A stretch of 64,000 nt of DNA from contig CM075345.1 of the NCBI GenBank assembly GCA_037693485.1, positions 81,350,001 to 81,414,000 of the forward strand, written 5' to 3'. The translations under genes and the position numbers were made by a program. This document shows positions 10,639 to 21,909 of the stretch, piece by piece (position 1 is the first letter of the stretch; the number at the start of each line of letters is the position of its first letter). Source of the stretch: Kitagawia praeruptora (lineage: Eukaryota; Streptophyta; Magnoliopsida; Apiales; Apiaceae). The notes beneath the pieces were generated by a model that saw only the letters and a list, made by a program, of their open reading frames with translations, searched no databases and was not told the origin of the DNA.

Positions 10639-11301
10639 TGTTAGTGTAGGTGCCCTAGAGGCAATACATTGTTTCTTAAATAAACCTTATGTCATTTGAT
10701 TATTAAATAAATGTATTTATTATGACTCTAATTACTGCGATATTTGTTAGCATAATAAATGTCCTTAGAATAATGATACACATTATATAGTTTAAGTTTA
10801 CAACTTGAATTTGAGATTATATGATATATATCATATTCTTAAAGGTCCCTAGTCGAGTATTATTATACAGGACAATAATAATACATAAATAGACTAGTAT
10901 GTTTTTGACTGATATCCACATCTCATTGGTTATAAGTATGGAGATACTAAAGTCAATACATAGGTACATGTAGGGTACATGGTACTGGACAGACCCACCG
11001 TGAGATTCTTCATGTTAATTAAGTCATAAGAAAGACTCACAGTGATTATGGTGTAATGATCCTTTGACTTGAGATCATTATATTTCTATACGAGGATAAT
11101 ATACTTTGACTACATTAAAAGTTACCTTTGAACGAGTAATGATAAAAGTGGACATCGGGTATATTGTGAATCGTATGAGAAATATGAATGATAGATAAAG
11201 GATTTAACCCTCCTATCAGATAAGAGAGATATTATTGGCCTCTTGATTGAGTGAGACTATAAAATGCATGGCCGTGCTCAAATAATGATTTGTTATTAAT
11301 A
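10639..11301 (+). mobile_element. Ty1-copia 3' LTR, first part
   Basis: Starts TGTTAGTGTAGGTGCC right after the polypurine tract. It continues at 19060 beyond the CACTA insertion. A 506-bp portion (about 10664-11169) recurs at 21296-21801 with only a few mismatches. Confidence 0.9.
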
Positions 11302-11900
11302 CACTACAAGAAAATCGCAATCAGACAACACTCATCAGACAACGCTCGGACGAAAAAGCATTGTTTGGAATTAAGAGACAACGGTTTTTTTGTAACTTCA
11401 GAAAAGTATTGTGTCATCCAGGTACCCTACAACGGGTTAAAAACGTTGTCTAGTAAATTGATTCAGACAATGGCTTTTGCAATGTGGTGTTGTAAAGACG
11501 AGTAAGGTTGCACAACTGTTTTTACGAACATTGTCTGATCTGTTTTGAGACAACGTTTATAAACCGTTGTATAATTCACACAACTGTTTTCATATACCAT
11601 TGTGTTATTACGATTCACACAACGGAATAATTAACCGTTGTTAAATCATGTTTTGATGAGACAACAGTTTTTATGAAACCGTTGTCTGAACTACAAAAAT
11701 TTTGAATAGAATTTGGTGGGAAATAATGAAATATTTGGTGGGAATAATGAAATAATTTGAATTGAATTTGGTGGGAAATAATGAAAATAGTCAGACAACG
11801 GTTTTCATATAAAAAAAGGTTGTGTTATATTAAGCACAACAACAGTTTTTAATAAAAAAAACCGTTGTTTAATGTTCTTGTATGATATTTAATGGTCAAC
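11302..11900. repeat. CACTA left subterminal repeats
   Basis: Many short copies of ACAACGG and CCGTTGT/GTTGTC occur in both orientations from the terminus to about 11870. Their mirror set is at 18400-19056. Confidence 0.85.
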
Positions 11901-12009
11901 TATCAAAGTATTCCTTGGTCAAACTAGTATAATTTTCGAATAATAATTTTTTTTTAAAAAAATTTGGACGATCCAACAGTGCGGATGATGTTATATACAA
12001 ATTTTAGTG

Positions 12010-14702
12010 ATGATTTTTATTAACATTCGTACAGTTCGATAGTCGAATAAATCATTCAAAAAATTATCCAGTGAATCTCAATCTTGCCTCGTTATAGGAA
12101 GTAGCACTTTTGCTACGTTTTTGTTAAAATCTCGTAAAACCCGACCTTTTTATTTTTTGAATATTTTTTCCCAACACTAGAATGAATGTTTATTAACTTT
12201 TGTACTGTTCTATCGTCAAAGAAATCGTTCAAAAAAATTATTCAATGAATCTGGATCGTGCCTCGTTATAGGAAGTAGCACTTTTGCTACGTTTTTGTTA
12301 AAATCTCGTACAACCCGGCATTTTCATTTTTTGATTATTTTTTCCCAACACTAGAATGAGTGTTTATTAACTTTCGTATGGCTCGATCGTCGAAGAAACC
12401 AATCAAAAAAATTATTAAGTGAATCTGGATCGTGCCTCGTTATAGGAAGTAGCACTTTTGCTACGTTTTTGTTAAAATCTCGTACAACCCGACCTTTTCA
12501 TTTTTTGAATATTTTTTCCCAACACAAGAATGAGTGTTTATTAACTTTAGTACGGTTCAATCGTCGAAGAAATCAATCAAAAAAATTATTCAGTGAATCT
12601 GGATCGTGCCTCGTTATAGGAAGTAGCACTTTTGCTACGTTTTTGTTAAAATCTCGTACAACCAGGCCTTTTTATTTTTTGAATATTTTTTCCCAACACT
12701 AGAATGAGTTTTTATTAACTTTCGTACGGTTCGATCGTCGAAGAAATCGTTCAAAAAAATAATTCAGTGAATCTGGATCGTGCCTCGTTATAGGAAGTAG
12801 CACTTTTGCTACGTTTTTGTTAAAATCTCGTACAACCCGACCTTTTCATTTTTTGAATATTTTTTCCCAACACTAGAATGAGTGTTTATTAACTTTAGTA
12901 CGGTTCGATCATCGAAGAAATCGTTCAAAAAAAATATTCAGTGAATCTGGATCGTGCCTCGTTATAGGAAGTAGCACTTTTGCTACGTTTTTGTTAAAAT
13001 CTCGTACAACCAGGCCTTTTTATTTTTTGAATATTTTTTCCCAACACTAGAATGAGTGTTTATTAACTTTCGCACGGTTCGACCGTCGAAGAAATCGTTC
13101 AAAAAAAATATTCAGTGAATCTGGATCGTTCCTCGTTATAGGAAGTAGCACTTTTGCTACGTTTTTGTTAAAATCTCGTACAACCCGACCTTTTCATTTT
13201 TTGATTATTTTTTCCCAACACTAGAATGAATGTTTATTAAATTTTGTACTGTTCTATCGTCGAAGAAATCGTTCAAAAAAATTATTCAGTGAATCTGGAT
13301 CGTGCCTCGTTATAGGAAGTAGCACTTTTGCTACGTTTTGGTTAAAATCTCGTACAACCCGACCTTTTCATTTTTTGATTATTTTTTCCCAACACTAGAA
13401 TGATTGTTTATTAACTTTCGTACGGTTTGATCATCGAAGAAATCAATCAAAAAAATTATTCAGTGAATCTGGATCGTGCCTCGTTATAGGAAGTAGCACT
13501 TTCGCTACGTTTTTGTTAAAATCTCGTACAACCCGACCTTTTTATTTTTTGATTATTTTTTCCCAACACTATAATGAGTGTTTATTAACTTTCGTATGGT
13601 TCGATCGTCGAAGAAATCGTTCAAAAAAATAATTCAGTGAATCTGGATCGTGCCTCGTTATAGGAAGTAGCACTTTTACTACGTTTTTGTTAAAATCTCG
13701 TACAACCCAACCTTTTTATTTTTTGATTATTTTTTCCCAACACTAGAATGAATGTTTATTAACTTTCGTACGATTCGATCGTCAAAGAAATCGTTCAAAA
13801 AAATTATTCAGTGAATCTGGATCGTGCCTCGTTATAGGAAGTAGCACTTTTGCTACGTTTTTGTTAAAATCTCGTACAACCCGACCTTTTCATTTTTTGA
13901 ATATTTTTTCCCAACACTAGAATGAGTGTTTACTAACTTTAGTACGGTTCAATCGTCGAAGAAATCAATCAAAAAAATTATTCAGTGAATCTGGATCGTG
14001 CCTCGTTATAGGAAGTAGCACTTTTGCTACGTTTTTGTTAAAATCTCGTACAACCAGGCCTTTTTATTTTTTGAATATTTTTTCCCAACACTAGAATGAG
14101 TTTTTATTAACTTTCGTATGGTTCGATCGTCGAAGAAATCGTTCAAAAAAATAATTCAGTGAATCTGGATCGTGCCTCGTTATAGGAAGTAGCACTTTTG
14201 CTACGTTTTTGTTAAAATCTCGTACAACCCGACCTTTTCATTTTTTGAATATTTTTTCCCAACACTAGAATGAGTGTTTATTAACTTTCGTACGGTTTGA
14301 TCGTCGAAGAAATCGTTTAAAATAATTAATTCAGTGAATCTGGATCGTGCCTCGTTATAGGAAGTAGCACTTTTGCTACGTTTTTGTTAAAATTTCGTAC
14401 AACCCGACCTTTTCATTTTTTGAATATTTTTTCCCAACACTAGAATGAGTGTTCATTAACTTTCGTACGGTTTGATCGTCGAAGAAATCGTTCAAAAAAA
14501 TAATTCAGTGAATCTGGATCGTGCCTCGTTATAGGAAGTAGCACTTTTGCTACGTTTTTGTTAAAATCTCGTACAGCCCGACCTTTTTATTTTTTGATTA
14601 TTTTTTCCCAACACTAGAATGAGTGTTTATTAACTTTCGTATGTTTCGATCGTCGAAGAAATCGTTCAAAAAAATTATTCAGTGAATCTGGATCGTGCCT
14701 CG
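12010..14702. repeat. 174-bp satellite array inside the CACTA element
   Basis: The anchor GCCTCGTTATAGGAAGTAGC begins a unit at roughly 12087, 12261, 12435, 12609, 12783, 12957, 13131, 13305, 13479, 13653, 13827, 14001, 14175, 14350, 14524 and 14698. The step is 174 bp every time except one of 175, giving about 15 full units. Units differ by scattered substitutions, with almost no indels. Units 3-5 share private variants with units 11-13, eight units (1392 bp) away. No coding role. Confidence 0.95.
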
Positions 14703-15540
14703 CACAGATGATCGAACTGCACAGATGATGTTATATACTAATTTTAGTGATGTGTACAAAAAATTAGAAAAACAAATCATTCTTGTACATGTTTATAATA
14801 TAAATATGCCAAAAGTACTATTCCCTCTAACTAGTGTCGTACCGATTGAACATGATCTATTTTTAAAATTTTTTTTACGACGATCCAACCGTACGAATGA
14901 TGTTGTATGCTGAATTTAGTGATGTGTACAAAAAATTAGAAAAAAACAAATCATTCTTGTATGATATTTTAATGGTCAACTATCAAAGTACTCCTTGGTC
15001 AAACTAGTATAATTTTCGAATAATATTTTTTTAAAATTTTTTTTGGACAATCCAACCGCACAAATGATGTTATATACTAATTTTAGTGATGTGTATCAAA
15101 AGTTAGGAAAAAAATCATTCTTGTACATGTTTATAATATAAATATGCCAAAAGTACTACTCCCTTTAACTAGTGTCGTATCGATTGAACATGATCTATTT
15201 TTTTTAAAAAAAAAATTCGACGATCCAACCGTACGAATGATGTTATATACTGATTTTAGTAATGTATACAAAAAGTTAGAAAAAAACAAATCATTCTTGT
15301 ATAATATTTTAATGGTCAATTATCAAAGTATTCCTTGGTCAAACTAGTATAATTGTCGAATAATGTTTTTTTAACTGTTAAATTACAAAATTAAATATAT
15401 TTATTTTTTTCTGAATTTTTGATAATAACATTAAAAAGGATAAATCTTCTAATTTTTTTTTGAAATCTTATTTTTTGGCGATCCAGCTTAGGCATGATAG
15501 TAATTTTAGTGATGTATAAAAAAATCATAAAATGATAAAA
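14703..15540. repeat. Dispersed repeats right of the CACTA satellite
   Basis: A block with GACGATCCAACCGTACGAAT, then ATGTTATATACTGATTTTAG, then TCATTCTTGTA recurs about four times (near 14700, 14880, 15045, 15220), alternating two forms. The reverse complement of its core is CGTACGGTTGGATCGTCG, which is also the most conserved part of the 176-bp satellite in the MULE. One related copy precedes the array at about 11960-12010. Confidence 0.8.
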
Positions 15541-16070
15541 TATTTTTGTACAAACTTTTCATTTCCCCTAATTCCCACCGCCCAATATTTCATTTCCCCC
15601 TTATCCAACATTTCATTTCCCCCCTTTATCAAATTTTTATTTCCCCCCTCAGCCTTTTACTAACCCAGCCGCATCTCTTTTCCATCTCTCTCTCATTTCA
15701 CTAACCCATCTCTTGGCTCATACTCTCTCAGTTTCAATTAGTTTTCAACAATTTATTATTTCGTTTATTTCGATTAATTTGCTCTCTTTCTTACTGTATT
15801 TTTCATAACTAGGGCTTTTATTTCTCGATTGGAGGTACAACTTCTATATTTTCACGCCTTCTCTAATTTAGGGCTTCTTCGATTTGGGTTCAAATTGGTT
15901 TCATTCTTGTTCGATTTATGTGTTCTTCTTTGATATAATACATGTAAATATTTTGTGTTTTTAATTTGTTTAAAGAGCTAGTTCAGACAGTTATACTTCT
16001 TTGTGTGAGAAATGGTCTAGATCTCCTAAAAAGTGTTTACTAAGTTCAATGAAAATTTGATTCTGGACAG

Positions 16071-16441
16071 GGCAAGGAGACGCAAGTGGTAGATCGAAGC
16101 AGAGTCGAAGTGAGAAGAAGAGAAGGAAGGCCATGCTTAAGCTTGGGATGAAGCCCATTCCCGGGTCAGTCGTGTCACTGTTTAAAAGAGCAAGAATGTA
16201 AGCTTCTTACTCAGCGACATACACTTAAAATAATGTGTGTTCATATTTTTTCTCTTCACCACAATCTCACCTTTGATATTGTATTATGTTTAATTTCTTC
16301 TTTCAGATTCTTTTTGTCATCTCAAAACCAGATGTGTTCAAGAGTCCTAATTCAGACACATATGTCATTTTCGGTGAGGCTAAGATTGAGGATTTGAGCT
16401 CACAATTGCAGAGTCAGGCTGCAGAGCAATTCAAAGATGAG
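16071..16441 (+). pseudogene. Captured NAC-alpha (nascent polypeptide-associated complex alpha subunit) exons, copy 1
   Basis: Exon 16071-16197 encodes the family's basic stretch GRSKQSRSEKK then KAMLKLGMKPIPG. An intron with GT-AG ends (16198-16306) follows, then exon 16307-16441 encoding ILFVISKPDVFKSPNSDTYV and the NAC-domain continuation EAKIEDLSSQLQSQAAEQF. In plants this ribosome-associated chaperone subunit binds nascent chains. Here the first exon has an indel before the donor that breaks the frame, and the acidic N-terminus and C-terminal UBA part are missing. Upstream (15560-15960) lies pyrimidine-rich DNA that looks like its promoter and 5' UTR. Retained introns show DNA-level capture rather than retroposition. 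Confidence 0.9.
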
Positions 16442-16514
16442 GTAAAGAAGGTTATAAAAGGAAAAGATGTTGCACATATTTTTTACCATCTCTCTCTCTC
16501 TCTCTCCCTTGTAG

Positions 16515-16852
16515 AATCAGTTAGAGAATTACAGTATTCACAAAAGAGATGGGACCAAAGATGAGAAGGGAGAAAGATCAAGAGACAAGGACTCAAGCAA
16601 ACACAAGAGACGCCGTTCTTTTTCAGTTGGTAGTAGGGGTAGAGATAGAAAGAATCATGAAGTGGTTAGTCGTACTAAGGATTCTAGTGATGACGAGTCT
16701 GGAGAGGACTCTAGAAGGTTTGTCTGTTGTATATCCCACCGTTGGTGCATCTACTATGTGTCATGTGTTTTCTAATATTTCATTTTATGCTGTAGGAAGT
16801 CGCGTTCAAGAAAACAAAAGCCATCCCCGTCACTTGTCAGATCTCGACGAAG
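16515..16852 (+). pseudogene. Captured exons of an arginine/serine-rich (splicing-factor-like) gene
   Basis: Exon 16515-16717 follows an acceptor (CTTGTAG) and reads a charged stretch with KHKRRRSFSVGSRGRDRKN and DSSDDESGEDSRR. It ends at a GT donor. A second exon at 16796-16852 reads KSRSRKQKPSPSLVRSRRR up to the next donor. The RS and RD/KD runs are typical of SR-related pre-mRNA processing proteins, but I cannot name the parent gene. It sits directly behind the NAC-alpha exons, so the CACTA has fused pieces of at least two loci. Confidence 0.7.
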
Positions 16853-17012
16853 GTACTATCTTGTCTGCACATCCTGTCCTATTTGGCTTTCAATATTTCA
16901 TTTCGCCCTTATCCAACATTTCATTTCCCCCCTTTATCAAATTTTTACTCCCCCCCCCTTAGCCTTCTACTAACCTAGCCGCATCTCTTTTCCATCTCTC
17001 TATCTGACTCTC

Positions 17013-17230
17013 AATCGTGTCACTGTTAAAAAGAGCAAGAATGTAAGCTTCTTACTCAGCGACATACACTTAAAATAATGTGTGTTCATATTTTTGCTCT
17101 TCACAACAATCTCACCTTTGATATTGAATTATGTTTAATTTCTTCTTTCAGATTCTTTTTGTCATCTCAAAACTAGATGTGTTCAAGAGTCCTAATTCAG
17201 ACACATATGTAATTTTCGGTGAGGCTGCTA
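17013..17230 (+). pseudogene. Captured NAC-alpha fragment, copy 2
   Basis: A second, shorter copy of the NAC-alpha segment: the end of one exon (RVTVKKSKN, in the correct frame here), the same intron, and the start of the next exon (ILFVISKLDVFKSPNSDTYV, ending FGEA at 17227). About 120 bp of the pyrimidine-rich upstream region (16886-17000) is duplicated with it. It arose by internal duplication or double capture and is not functional. Confidence 0.88.
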
Positions 17231-17755
17231 AAAGTTTAATAAAGTCCTTCTTTGTATCTCTACTTGTTAACCAGTCATCCCTCCTTTGTATGTGTCGCCA
17301 AGCAGGTCCGTAGCAAAGCTTCGTATCTTGTACAAGGTTCTCTGCAATGATTCTGATTAGGTGGGTTACGTGGGTATTTTAAATTCTTAACCTTCTAACA
17401 GGATTAAACATCGTGAGTATCTACAAACTTGAATCTTGGCAATATCTTTCTGTTTATATTATTGTGTAGTAATTGTTCTGCAGGTAGAATGCTTTTTATC
17501 CCCTTTTGGTTAGAGTTGGTGTATTTTGCTGCTCAGTATGTCTTGGCCTATTGATGCTCGAAGGTCGCAGCAATTAGTGTTACATTGTTTGGTTTTAGTC
17601 ATTCTCTTTGACCATCTACTGCTAATTTTTCTTTAGTTTTCCTTGTATCCTTCAGTCAAAGTTGTTTGGTTTTAGAAGAATTTGTAAGCAATTAGTGTAC
17701 ATTATTTGGTTTTAGTCATTCTCAATTAGTGTACATTGTGTCGGGGCTTTTGACG

Positions 17756-18204
17756 ATGGCTGTTCAGGATCTGAAACTCAGCCTGTCACCAGAAAACATG
17801 TCAAGAATTGAGAATGTTTATGCAGGTCATCATGAGCAGTCCGTGGATGACTCCACAGTATCTGTTATGCTTGGCAATATTCACGACAATGAAACACGCA
17901 GAGTACTTGTTCACGTTCTACCTCCCGAAAGTAAAGTTAATGGCCTGCAAGTTCTCAAAGTTGCTTACAAATACAGGTCAGATCAACTTTCGAAATCATC
18001 TATATACAACCTAATAATATGTGATTCAACAGTTCTTATTTTTATATTGGTTGTTTTCCTGGTGCTCATTTTTTGTGAAATTATAGAAAAGCGAAAACTG
18101 AATCAGCAGCGGCTAAGAAGGAGAGGAAGGATAGAGACTTGAAGAAGCCTAAAGATTCGAGCAAGCCTAAGCGCCACACCATTGCCTTCTCTGTTTTCAT
18201 GTAA
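17756..18204 (+). pseudogene. Chimeric captured exons: WAV3-like (VWA/RING E3 ligase family) fused to HMGB
   Basis: Exon 17756-17976 (ATG in context MAVQDLKLSLSP) resembles the stretch after the von Willebrand A domain of plant WAV3/EDA40-like E3 ligases, including VMLGNIHDNETRRVLVHVLP and KVAYKYR. After an intron (17977-18086) the exon 18087-18204 reads KAKTESAAAKKERK, then KPKRHTIAFSVFM and a stop. That resembles the N-terminal basic region and HMG-box start of plant HMGB proteins (usually KPKRPPSAFFVFM). Spliced as marked, the frame is open for 112 codons plus stop, so a short chimeric protein is possible. Parent assignments are from memory of the families: WAV3-like fairly likely, HMGB likely. 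Confidence 0.65.
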
Positions 18205-18399
18205 ATATATACATTTAAGTTATTCATGTGTTTGTGGGGGTGTTAATTGTTGTATTGTTTTTGAACCGGAACATGTATTAATAGAGTTATGTTTCTGTTC
18301 AGATAATTATGGTTTTGATTATATTGGTTAGGTTCTAGTAATGTATAAACTTTGATTTTTGTTGTAAATAAAAGTGTTGTTTCATTTATCATTCATTGT

Positions 18400-19056
18400 T
18401 ATCATTGTCTATAAAAATTTTATAAACCATTGTCTATAAGTAAACATAACATCCTAGAAAACTAAACCATTGTGTGGACAAAAACTACAACAACGTTTTG
18501 CAACCAAGATTGGCTAAAAACACTTGTGCATTTTGTTTATAACAACACTTTTGAAACAACAAAACATTGTACAAAAACAATTAAGACAACGATTGTATCA
18601 CATGTATATGTTGTGCACATTCGAATCTAACAACACTTTCGAAGCTACAAAAGAGTTGTGCACATTCGAATCTAACAACACTTTTGAAGCTACAAAACAT
18701 TGTACAAAAAACATGAAGACAACGAATTCTATCACATGTGAATGTTGTGTAAATGTTGGCTTTGCGTGCCTCTAATTCACCAAAACAGTTGTGCACATTA
18801 AAATCTAACAACATTCATAATAAACAAAAATGTTGTAATATCACCATTTCTACAATGCTTTATACCATAACCGTTGTGGTTTCTGGGTGTGCTACAACGA
18901 TTTTGGAGCCTGGTGTATTGTTGTTCTGGATATCAGACAACGATTTGTGTACCATTGTGTGATGTTGGTAAGAGACACCTGCTCGATAGACAACGCTATT
19001 CCAGGGCATCAGACAACGGGCAATAACCATTGTATATTTCAGTTTTCCTTGTAGTG
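18400..19056. repeat. CACTA right subterminal repeats
   Basis: Dense ACAACR / YGTTGT motifs run to the right terminus. A 56-58 bp direct repeat (GTGCACATTCGAATCTAACA-type) occurs at about 18612 and 18657, with a third related copy near 18790. Confidence 0.85.
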
Positions 19057-19927
19057 ATAGTCTACTCATGGATCAAGTAAACCCGGATTAAATTATGAAG
19101 AGGATGACAATAAACATGCCTCGAGTTTAATCTATAATATTTGGTTAAAGGGATTATATTACACGGGAACATTAATCACAAAAGGTTTTATCGGATCACG
19201 ATTTAATTATTATTTAATTGGGTAGCAATGATGTATTGCTAGATGCCGCTCATTGTTTATAATTTTATTGGAGAATAAAATTATTGCCAGTTAAATAATA
19301 GCCTACAGGGTCACACACATAGAACACTTTAAAGGGAGAATTAATTTAAATTATGAATTTATATTAATTAAATGAGGAGTTGGATTTTATTATATTAATT
19401 AAGTGGGACTTAATTAAGCTATAATAAAATACAAATGAGATATGACTTTAATAATTAAGTATGACTTAATTATTATTGATTTAAATAATAAGATATGATT
19501 CTATTATTTGATTAATCAAGTTGGGCTAGTTTTTAGCTTGGGCTTAATGCTCCATAATACCTTATATATATATTGATAAGGATTGTAAAGGGAGGCATTG
19601 GTTTTTCACGTTAAAAACAAACACAAGCCGCAAGAAAACCCTAACCCTACATATCTCTCTCTCTCGATTTTTCATTGAGGCTAGTACCTCACTTTCGGAC
19701 AAGAAAAGTTCTTGGAGTGTTCGTGTGGATACCGTAGAGGAGGCTTCGAAGAGGAGCACTCGGAATCGTGCAAGCTAGGATCTCTAATTGACATCCCTTT
19801 GTAAAGCTTCACAAGGTAAATTTTTCTTACTACCGTGATTATCCGTTAATTATACATGGATCCGGGATTTGTTCCGATTTGATTTTATTATCGTTTTCCG
19901 CTGCGTTTTGTACGATCGGAACCAACA
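19057..19927 (+). mobile_element. Ty1-copia 3' LTR, second part
   Basis: Continues the LTR after the CACTA and its ATA duplication, ending GGAACCAACA at 19927 (LTR consensus TG...CA). Total LTR length without the CACTA is about 1.53 kb. The CT-rich stretch near 19655 and the GT-rich end are typical of the R/U5 part. Confidence 0.8.
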
Positions 19928-21120
19928 GAATATACTATTTATACTGCAATTAATACCAATGTTCAAGTATTAATTACACTTATCAAATACTGCTGATGGA
20001 CTATATTCAGGAGATTCTTATCCGCTTGGCTGTAATGGATGCTCAGTCCTTACATCTATCAATTTACTACCGATAGAAGGATGGGTTGACTAGCTCGGAC
20101 CGTCACCCTAAGCCGCATTCGGGCTTTCATACACCTTTGTTGGACCGGCCGCCGTACTGGTCTCTTACGTTATCTCTAGTCCAGAACCTAGGGTACCTGA
20201 GTACCCCTGGCCACCTTCAATACTTTTCATCTTAGATGTCACGTATAATTCCACGTGCACCTCAATATACTTCTCATCTTAGATGTCACGTATAATTTCA
20301 CGTGCACCTCAATTCATAATAAATATTATCGTTCGAAAATAACGAACGATTACTACTTCCAATAAATCACTTTCCTCTCGAAATATAAGAGGAAAAATAT
20401 GAACGACTACTTTGATCATTGATTCGAATAAAATGATCCAGATCAAATCTCTCATCACCTCCCATAATTAACATTACTCCCCTTAATAACAATATAATTT
20501 TCCAAAACATTTTTATCTTCCTTCGAGTACGACAATGTACCTCGATACTTGTCCCAATCATGTGGACCAATAACTGTTATACATACTACTATATTTATAT
20601 ACTATCCGGATAACATTTACAACAATTATATATATACATGCATTCAATTGCATCAATATCCGATATTTAATGAACTAGATAAGATACTAGCAACTTATAG
20701 TTAAAACATTTTGAACTGACATATTCTATACATTGAAACATATATACTCTGAATAAATAGAGTAAGGTTTAGTATACTCGCATTTAAAATATATAAATAT
20801 TCCGAACAATAGAGTATGAATTAGTAAACTTGCCTGGTACTCTGGATGTAGTAGGGGCTCGTAGCGGGGTCCGACAATCTAAACAAAGTCAAGAAAACAC
20901 GCGATTAATCCCCTATACTATCCACTTATAACTCAACGCTTAGACATTTAAGCCAATTACAAACAAGGCACTAAGGGGTCCCTCTAGACTTGTACTAAGT
21001 CCATGTTAATCGACAAACACCTTAGTCATAAGTTTGGTTCGAAATAGATCCTCGAATTCAAGTTATACTTAACCATTTATAACCTCATTCTTTACACCAA
21101 TATGTTGCCCATAGAATACA
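19928..21120. other. Unassigned non-coding stretch
   Basis: No gene or complete element is recognised. A 47-bp unit with CTTAGATGTCACGTATAATT and CACGTGCACCTCAA is tandemly duplicated at 20224-20314. The whole stretch may be the reverse strand of an old LTR retrotransposon, but no ends are visible. Confidence 0.5.
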
Positions 21121-21260
21121 AACCTAAAAACCAAATTCTAATCCAACATTTAAGCTAATCTAATGACCAAACTAGGGGCCCAATACGAAAAAGTCTTATA
21201 ATTCTACCCTCTATCCATTCATTGAAAAAAAATAAAAATAAAAATGATGACGTGGCAGCA
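21121..21260 (-). mobile_element. Fragment of an FB3-like foldback element
   Basis: Reverse complement of sequence like 5490-5605, sharing TAAGCTAATCTAATGACCAA, then ACTAGGGG, then GATGACGTGGCAG. It is truncated where the copia integrase fragment begins. Confidence 0.65.
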
Positions 21261-21300
21261 GTTCCATTGAGGTGTACCTGGCGGAGTGAGTTGTGATACA
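21261..21300 (-). mobile_element. 40-bp copia integrase fragment, inverted
   Basis: Exact reverse complement of 8441-8480 (the TPPGTPQWN-coding region), lying only about 25 bp from the breakpoint at 8417. It is joined to a copia LTR piece through the short shared sequence ATACA. Confidence 0.85.
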
Positions 21301-21801
21301 TTGTTTCTTAAATAAACCTTATGTCATTTGATTATTAAATAAATGTATTTATTATGACTCTAATTACTGCGATATTTGTTAGCATAATAAATGTCCTTAG
21401 AATAATGATACACATTATATAGTTTAAGTTTACAACTTGAATTTAAGATTATATGATATATATCATATTCTTAAAGGTCCCTAGTCGAGTATTATTATAC
21501 AGGACAATAATAATACATAAATAGACTAGTATGTTTTTGACTGATAACCACATCTCATTGGTTATAAGTATGGAGATACTAAAGTCAATACATAGGTACA
21601 TGTAGGGTACATGGTACTGGACAGACCCACCGTGAGATTCTTCATGTTAATTAAGTCATAAGAAAGACTCACAGTGATTATGGTGTAATGATCCTTTGAC
21701 TTGAGATCATTATATTTCTATACGAGGATAATATACTTTGACTACATTAAAAGTTACCTTTGACCGAGTAATGATAAAAGTGGACATCGGGTATATTGTG
21801 A
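21296..21801 (+). mobile_element. Copia LTR fragment (copy of 10664-11169)
   Basis: About 506 bp, nearly identical to the LTR at 10664-11169; at least three substitutions are visible. It ends at GTGA, shared with the next piece. It has no LTR termini, so it arrived by rearrangement or copying, not by transposition. Confidence 0.9.
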
Positions 21802-21909
21802 GTCCCCGTTTTCATCAATTCTTGTCAAAACTTGTCTTCTCATATGCCAAATACTTGCCTTCGCTTTTACTCTATGTCACTCCATTACTTCCTTTTGAAA
21901 GTCAAAACG
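21798..21909 (-). repeat. 112-bp exact inverted copy of 3556-3667
   Basis: Base-for-base reverse complement of the first 112 bp after the copia break at 3555. It lies at the junction between the LTR fragment and the rest of the LINE-like insertion. Confidence 0.92.

Larger units (their letters stand above)
11302..19056. mobile_element. Non-autonomous CACTA (En/Spm) element with captured gene fragments and a satellite array
   Basis: The left end reads CACTACAAGAAAA and the right end is its complement (TTTTCCTTGTAGTG). It is flanked by the 3-bp duplication ATA (11299-11301, 19057-19059). Both subterminal regions are packed with ACAACGGTTTT / CCGTTGT motifs in both orientations, as expected for CACTA transposase-binding repeats. 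No transposase (TNPD/TNPA-like) frame is visible, so it is non-autonomous. Contents in order: subterminal repeats, 174-bp satellite, dispersed repeats, fragments of NAC-alpha, an RS-rich gene, a second NAC-alpha copy, and a WAV3-like/HMGB chimera. Confidence 0.95.

Noticed and set aside
12010..14702. Regular repeats with constant step, considered as a CRISPR array
   Set aside because: The whole 174-bp unit is repeated with no unique spacers, in a plant transposon.
11302..19056. Search for a CACTA transposase
   Set aside because: No frame longer than about 140 codons and no transposase motifs; the element is called non-autonomous.
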